Assembly (NCBI GenBank): GCA_024345305.1
Contig: BRON01000008.1
Coordinates: 1,364,001 to 1,428,000, forward strand
DNA from: Mrakia gelida
Taxonomy: Eukaryota; Basidiomycota; Tremellomycetes; Cystofilobasidiales; Mrakiaceae
Direction of reading: 5' to 3'
DNA length: 64,000 bases
Part shown: positions 58,727-64,000 of the stretch, one piece after another
Position numbering within the stretch: the stretch's first letter is position 1
Layout of the letters: each line of letters starts with the position of its first letter
Position numbers and translations under genes: made by a program
The notes under the pieces: model-generated
Databases searched by the model: none
What the model was told of the DNA's origin: nothing
What the model saw: only the letters and a program-made list of their open reading frames with translations

Positions 58727-60858
58727 ATGATCAAGAGCCAGCTGAACATCATGAGTAAGTCACATACCAAATCAAGCTCAGCTCTACTGCGTCTAGGGAG
58801 CTGCAAAGCTGACCTCGCTTCGACTCCTCTTCCGCTCCTCCTCCCTCCTTCTCAGCCCGTCTCCAGAGGAGTTCTATCTCCAGTTTGAAGGGCTCTTCCT
58901 CGACAACCGCCTCGAAGGAAGTCTGGACTGGACACTCGAACAGATTCATCGCCAACTGGTACGCGTGTCTTCCAGCCTTTCTTCGTTCTCGGCGAGTCAA
59001 GCTCATCTTCGACATCCCTCCTTCTCGTCGCAGGTCCCTCCCCTCACCCGCGAACTCGTTCACTCGTACTACGACCATCATGAGCTGCCTTTGTGGCTCG
59101 CCTTCCAAGACTCGGTCCAGCAACTAACGAATCACCTTCGACGACGAAACCTCACGGCTCTGCTTGCTCCTCCTCCTCCTCCGCAAGACGCCGTTGCTCC
59201 TCCTCCACCTCCACCCCACGAGGTTTCCCCAAACCCAAACCCTCCAGCATCACCACCTCGCGCCGAATTAGCAGCTCCTTCTCCCTCGCCTCCTCCTCCC
59301 GACCGAGCAGCGCAAGAACTTCCTCGTCCACCCTCCGTCGACCGTCGACGCGTCCCTTCAGGGCCTCTCGCCGACCTGCCTCCTCTTCAGCAGCAGCAAG
59401 GAATCATCGCGCCTCCAGCACCTCCCTCTCACCCCCAACCCCAACTTCAACCTCAACCTCGCTCGGTAGCATTGGACGCCGCCGTTGCAGCCCATCCCTC
59501 CCTCCCTCCTCTCAACCCTGTCCAGCCTCGTCCCAAACCCTCCATCCCTCGAGGCTCCCCACCTCCCTCCGAGTCTCAAGACGCAGCATAAATGCCTCCA
59601 TCAGCACCCCGACGAGGCTCAGGATCAGCCTCCTCCCCTCGAACAAACGGTCGTCGTTCGTCAAGTCGCGTCGCCGCTCAACCACGCCCTCCTTCTCCCG
59701 CCAACTCCTCCTCCTCGCACTCCTCATCTCCAGAACCCTCATAATCTCCAAAGAGGAAGCGCAAAAGTGCTCCTCGACTCGGCCCCTCCCTCTCCTCCTC
59801 CTCCAAAGCATCTTCAACCCCCATCCCCGCAAGAACCCACAAACGAGCTCACCCTCCAAGACCTCTGCGACCTCCCTCCGCTGGCTTCCCTTCTCCTCGA
59901 TCAAGCGACAACAGGATGGACATGATCTTCTGCTCGAACTGTGGATGGAGGAGACCGTATCGATACAAGCGATCGTGGAGGACGCTGGCGAGTTGGCCTT
60001 GGTTCCGGACGAAGATCAAGGATTGGGAGGAGTACGAGGATAGGGACAGGGTCATCTGTGAGGGTTGCATACACCTTTGTAAGTAGTGACTCTCCATCCT
60101 TCTTTTTTGGACCACCGACTTTGCTTGCTCCGTGGAGAGCTGGCTCGCCCGTCGTTCCCGTTGATTGACGCGTCGTGTCTCTCTCTCTCTCTCTCTCGCG
60201 TTTTCTCTCTCTTCGTCCCTCCTCCCATTCCCACCCCCATCCTCCCGTCATCTCGTTTTCCTGCACCCCAGGCTACGCCGTCCTACTCCACAAGGATCCG
60301 AAGGACATCGACAAGACCCCGGGTCCGAAACCGAGAGGACACACCCTCCTCGCCGTTCCAAGACCTTACTCGGTCGCCATCGAGGCGCTCGTTGAATGGA
60401 GGAACAAGTACTACATGGGGGATATCGAGCATCAGCATCCCAACACCCGAGCTGCTCATCATAGGACGAAGGCGGACGTGGAGGAGGGTGGGATGGCGAC
60501 GGCCGAGGGGGACGAGGAGCGAGACGAGCTGGAGGAAGGGCCGGAAGGCGAGAGCGATCTTTCGGAGGAGGAGGAGCTGGAGGAAGAGGGCCCTGAGGTG
60601 GAAGCACAGGTGGGGGATTGGATGCTGGAGGATGAGGGTGGAGCTTCGCATCGGAGGTGGGAAGAGGAGGAGGAGGAGGAGGATCGAGGGGAGGGACCTT
60701 CGAGGTGAGTTCGACGCGCACCAGCCTCTCCCTTTCGTTTCTCTCCTTTTCTACGAGTCAGATCTCGGGACACTAACTCATCTTCTCATCGCTTACTTCT
60801 CGTTCGCATCAGAAACCGAGATCAACCCCATCGACCCAAGCGACGTCGCTTCGATTGA
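58727..60858 (+). CDS. Cysteine-pair zinc finger protein interrupted by two in-frame stops
   Basis: Exons 58727-58754, 58867-58958, 59034-60078, 60272-60704 and 60813-60858 share one frame. The N-terminus is helical (KEFYLQFEGLFLDNRLEG, LVHSYYDHHELPLWLAF), then Pro-rich. TAA codons interrupt at 59589-59591 (immediately followed by ATG) and 59742-59744. Beyond them the same frame carries a basic PKRKRKSAPR and a GATA-like finger, FCSNCGWRRPYRYKR ... VICEGCIHLC, then acidic runs and a basic PKRRRFD end. The first product would be 225 aa and would lack the finger. Options are a pseudogene, two genes with a second start at 59592 or 59916, or an unseen intron. Likely a nuclear regulator if functional. 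Confidence 0.55.
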
Positions 60859-61098
60859 CGCGTCTCGACTCGCGCGGCAGTCTTTCTCGCTCGTTGAGTT
60901 TGGCTTCGAGACGAGGAGACTTCTTTCGACGAAGATCGATGTTTCTGCATCAAGACTCGATATCACTACCCTCGAAACAATTTTGCCTTTCAGAAAGCGA
61001 AAGAATCAGCCTCCGAAATCAACCCCCGGCCTTGACCGACCTTTTCAAGCTCGACTCGCCATCCCTTCCCTCCCTCGACGCTCAGACACTCCTTTCCT
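60859..61098. promoter_or_regulatory. 5' flank of FAD monooxygenase
   Basis: 240 bp between tandem genes. A GACGCGTC sits at the upstream stop codon (60858). CT-rich before the ATG. Confidence 0.4.
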
Positions 61099-63055
61099 AT
61101 GTCTTCTCCTTTACGGATTGCGATCATCGGAGGTGGCATAGCTGGTTCTACGTCCTATCTCGCTCTCAGCAGGATAGAAGGGGTGGAAGTCAACGTGTTC
61201 GAGGGAGCGAGGGAGCTCAGGTTCGTTCGATCAGCCCTCCCTTCCTTCCTTTGCTCTTTCGTTCGTCGTGCGTCGCTGACTCTCCCGTTTGACGGCGACG
61301 ACCTCTCAGAGAGATTGGAGCCTCGATAGCACTTCAACCTTGTGGTCTTCGAATACTCGAGAAGCTGGGGGTTGGGAAGGAGGTCGAGGAGCTCGCTTAT
61401 CGCGGAGAGTCGAAGGCGAGCATGGTGAGCTTCGTTTCGACCTTTGCTTCTTCCCTTTTGTTCTCTTAGGCTGTTGTCTTCTCCACACCATACTGACCGC
61501 TGAATTTTGCTCCTTCTGTCTCCAGATATATCGAAACTACCATACAGCCGAGGTCCTCGCCGCTCCTCCTCCAACTCGACTCCCCCTCCCTCATCATCAG
61601 ACGGCTCGGTTCTTTCGTCCTCACCTTCATCAAGTTCTCACCTCTCTGATACCCTCGCCAAAGCTTCATCTGGATAAAAGGCTCGTCGGCATCGATGATT
61701 CAATGGAGGAAGGAGTGACTTTGACCTTTCGAGATGGATCGAGCTTCGTTTGCGATTTGGTCGTCGGATGTGAGTCGTCCTCGTTCGCTCCCGTTGCTTC
61801 GCGACCATAGACCACCTCGACCCGAAGCTGATATATCCTCGTGTCTTCTGACTCATCTTTAGGCGATGGCATTCGCTCGGTTCGTCTCCCCCCTCGTCCA
61901 TCTCTCTCCATCGCTCGAAGCGCGTCTCATCTCTCCTCCCACTTCCTCTCCCCCAGGCAGTCCGCCAGCACTACCGCCCCTCCTACAAACTCGAGCTCGG
62001 TCGAGCCATAACTCTCAGAGGAGTCTTACCAACCGCTCTTATAGCAGATATGCCCGATTTCCCCATCGATTCATGGTTCGTCGACGTCGACCCTCCTTTC
62101 TCTCTCACCCCTCTCTTTGCTGACCCTCCCCCCTTCGCTTTTTCTCTTCACCTCGCAGTCACTGGTGGGGACCCGATCGAGCCTTCTTTACTTCGCCACT
62201 TGGTAAGCCTCCATCTCGCTGCCTTCCTTCTGTCTCAAACTTGAACTCACTTGATACGCCTTGAACCTCAGCTCGAGGCATCTTCTCCTTCGTCGCTTTC
62301 CTCCCCGACGAGGTCCTGCAGTCCGAATCAACCAATAAGACCTACCAGACTGCTTCGTGGGATGATCATGGACCTCTGGAGGACCTCAGGGAGTTTTATA
62401 AGGTTCGTCGAGTGCGGTTTCGGGACGAAACGAAGAGCAACTTCGACGCGTCGAGCTGACCTTTTCGTTTCTCGTTCCAGGACTGGCATCCAACGATCCG
62501 AACCGTCTGCGCTGCAGCAACGGATGTTCGGATCTATCCAGACTATCATGGACCTCCACTCGAGAGAATGGACCTCCCTGGTGGTCGAGCAGTCTTGTTA
62601 GGAGACGCCGGTCATCCTCATGGTTCGTCGTCATTCATCCCGTCTCTCTCTCCCTTCATCCTTCACTGACCTCTCTCGTTGGATCCTCAGGCGGCGCCTT
62701 CGCCGTAGGAGGTTCTCTAGCCATCGAAGACGCCTACGCTCTCTCCCTCACCCTCTCCCACGCCCTCTCTTCCCCCCCCTCCTCCTCCTCGCTTCCCGCT
62801 CGTCAACTCCTCTCCCTCGCCCTCTCCCGATACTCCACCCTCCGCTCCTCCCACGTCCAGAGCGTCGTCCACGCAGCCAACTCCGTTCGAGCCGCTAAGG
62901 ATCGGAGGAACGACTTGGGACTCAAGATGACTGAGGAAGAAATTCGGAAGGCCGTGAGGGAAAGGACGGAGACGGAGTGGATTGCTGAGAACGATGTGGA
63001 GGTGCTGTTTCGTGAGCTGGTAGAGAGGGAAGGGGAGGAGGGTCTGCGATTATAG
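61099..63055 (+). CDS. FAD-dependent monooxygenase (salicylate hydroxylase-like)
   Basis: Group A flavoprotein hydroxylase, probably acting on a small aromatic or related substrate with NAD(P)H; the substrate cannot be told. Nine exons (61099-61220, 61310-61424, 61526-61769, 61863-61879, 61957-62075, 62159-62202, 62272-62402, 62481-62622, 62691-63055) sum to 1299 nt (432 aa). Motifs: RIAIIGGGIAGSTSYLAL (FAD Rossmann fold), NVFEGARELREIGASIAL, CDGIRSAVRQHY (the DG motif, rebuilt across a 17-nt exon), HWWGPDRAF, and LLGDAGHPHGGAFAVGG with IEDAYALS (second FAD motif). No signal peptide or membrane segment. Five of the eight donors are GTTCGT. Confidence 0.9.
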
Positions 63056-63381
63056 ATGCTGTGTGAAATGTGCTTGGATCGAAATCGTTCGTGAAAAGGG
63101 TGAGGTGTGAGAGAGAAGAAAAAAGCTAGGTAGCTGGACTGAGACAAGGGGAAACGCGAAACGTAACGAAGCGAAACAGAGAGAGGGAGAGGAAGAGTAA
63201 GAGAAAGCTATACGAAAACACAAGAAAAGCGAGGAAAAGGAGAACGTAGGGTTGCTAAGCAAGGAAGTCGAGAGTACACGAGAGAGAGGGAGAGTGAAGG
63301 GGATACACAGAAGAAGGGAGTTGGTCGAGGTGTAGGGAAGAGCGGTGGGTCCGAGGGACGACGAGTGAAGCAACGGGTCGT
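63056..63381. other. Convergent 3' intergenic region
   Basis: About 325 bp between facing stops, purine-rich on the plus strand. No gene seen. Confidence 0.5.
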
Positions 63382-64000
63382 TTAGATGAGGTCGACGGTG
63401 AAGGACCATCTGCAAAAGGAAAGAGATAAAGCGAGATCGAGAAGCAGGTCAGCGACAGATGAGACGAGACGAGACGGGTCGGAAGTGGCGAAGAGAGAAG
63501 ACTAACCGGCTCTCGAGATATCCTTGAAGCGTATCGTCGAGAAGAATATCCTGCCTCTTCTGAACGTAGACCTAATGACGAGGAGGAAACGAAGAAAATC
63601 GTTCGTCAGTCGAGGTCCTTCGAAGAAGGAGCCGAACACAAACGAGGTCGAGCAACTCACCGTCTTGTCCGTCACAGCTTGCCTCAACGCCGGGATCCCT
63701 TCCCTATCAATCGGCTTCTCGAGCATCTCGGAGAGGGACTCGACGGCCTGCTCGAGATCGGCTTGGTTGTCCTCGAACAGAGCGGTTTCGTTGTTCTTGA
63801 CGAGGCTGGAGGGCAGGAAGGTAAAGCGAGACGCGACGAGGTCAGTTTCGTCTTCGTTCCTTCGTTCACTTGCAAGACGCGACGAAGAGGGATTCGAACT
63901 CCCTAGAAAGCCATAGCGTAAGTCCACTTGAGCGTCATCCTCGCAATCACCAACGTATCGACGGCCTTCTTGGCGAACTGAACTTCGATCCAGGTGAGGT
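63382..64000 (-). CDS. Ariadne-type RBR E3 ubiquitin ligase (C-terminal end only)
   Basis: The 3' end of a gene continuing beyond the window. Exons in view: 64000-63904, 63805-63661, 63571-63507 and 63409-63382. The Ariadne domain is plain: WIEVQFAKKAVDTL, ARMTLKWTYAMAFYL, VKNNETALFEDNQADLE, then YVQKRQDILLDD and a final RWSFTVDLI. RBR ligases move ubiquitin via a catalytic cysteine; that RBR part is outside the window. The splice that yields F-Y-L-V-K-N-N requires a donor reading GGGAGT at 63903-63898 instead of GTGAGT. Read through, the frame hits TAG at once. All other junctions are canonical and in frame. Confidence 0.82.

Noticed and set aside
59093..60043. 316-aa rightward open frame without stops over the zinc-finger gene
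   Set aside because: Ser/Arg-rich shadow frame; the helical N-terminus and the cysteine finger both lie in a different frame.

Overview
The window is nuclear DNA from a fungus, most likely a basidiomycete yeast of the Pucciniomycotina (Rhodotorula/Sporidiobolales-like). This placement is an inference from gene style, not from a search. The supporting signs are GC-rich DNA, genes packed on both strands, and many short introns (about 50-250 nt) with GTGAGT/GTTCGT/GTACGT donors, a CTGAC-type branch site and YAG acceptors. The proteins are Ser/Pro-rich and the housekeeping set is fungal: DASH subunit DAD1, SLD2, CCR4 with an LRR, and a class 2 dihydroorotate dehydrogenase. All exon boundaries were read by eye. 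Where I say the frame closes, the exon lengths add up to a multiple of three and the joined protein keeps its family motifs.

Layout. 1-881: 3'-truncated TDA10/glycerate-kinase-like gene (-), divergent from a ZNF511-like zinc finger gene (995-2137, +). 2749-3309: orphan fragment of an MSS51 C-terminal domain (-). 3612-8038: Wee1/Swe1 kinase (+). 8740-10732: ribose-5-phosphate isomerase (-), divergent from a MYND-finger gene (10891-12951, +). 13144-15487: broken BRCT/Myb gene A. 16081-16800: DAD1 (-), divergent from LSM2 (17022-17796, +). 18268-20844: SLD2 (+). 21642-22904: secreted CPL1-like protein (+). 23310-25735: BRCT/Myb gene B (-). 26574-29715: 963-aa membrane protein (-). 30686-31640: UPF0357 protein (-). 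32495-34565: BRCT/Myb gene C (+). 35489-38716: CCR4 (-). 39416-41016: 423-aa unknown (-). 42040-42426: SDHAF4 (-), divergent from mitochondrial DHODH (42664-44761, +). 45332-47139: Myb gene D (+). 47593-48705: GPI-anchored secreted protein (-). 49216-53372: 25-exon fumarate reductase fused to cytochrome b5 (-). 54390-56031: wax-synthase-like acyltransferase with frame breaks (+). 56254-58354: FYVE-like/RING E3 ligase (-). 58727-60858: zinc-finger gene with two in-frame stops (+). 61099-63055: FAD monooxygenase (+). 63382-64000: 3' end of an Ariadne RBR ligase (-).

The standout is a dispersed gene family, A to D. Its members combine an N-terminal BRCT domain (A, B, C), one to three Myb-like repeats, and a C-terminal cysteine-pair finger (B, C, D). 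All Myb repeats share a phase-0 intron just before an H-P-x-R motif. Four copies lie within about 34 kb, separated by unrelated housekeeping genes. The architecture recalls the telomere protein Rap1 (BRCT plus Myb). D reads intact. A carries a stop codon and a mutated splice acceptor. B and C each have a one-base frame break at a homopolymer.

Other oddities: more than thirty copies of the palindrome GACGCGTC, many inside introns; a GC-AG intron and 11-nt exons in the fumarate reductase; a GG splice donor in the Ariadne gene; and an LSM2 gene whose first coding exon is only the ATG. Several one-base breaks fall at homopolymers, so assembly error must be excluded before calling those genes dead.
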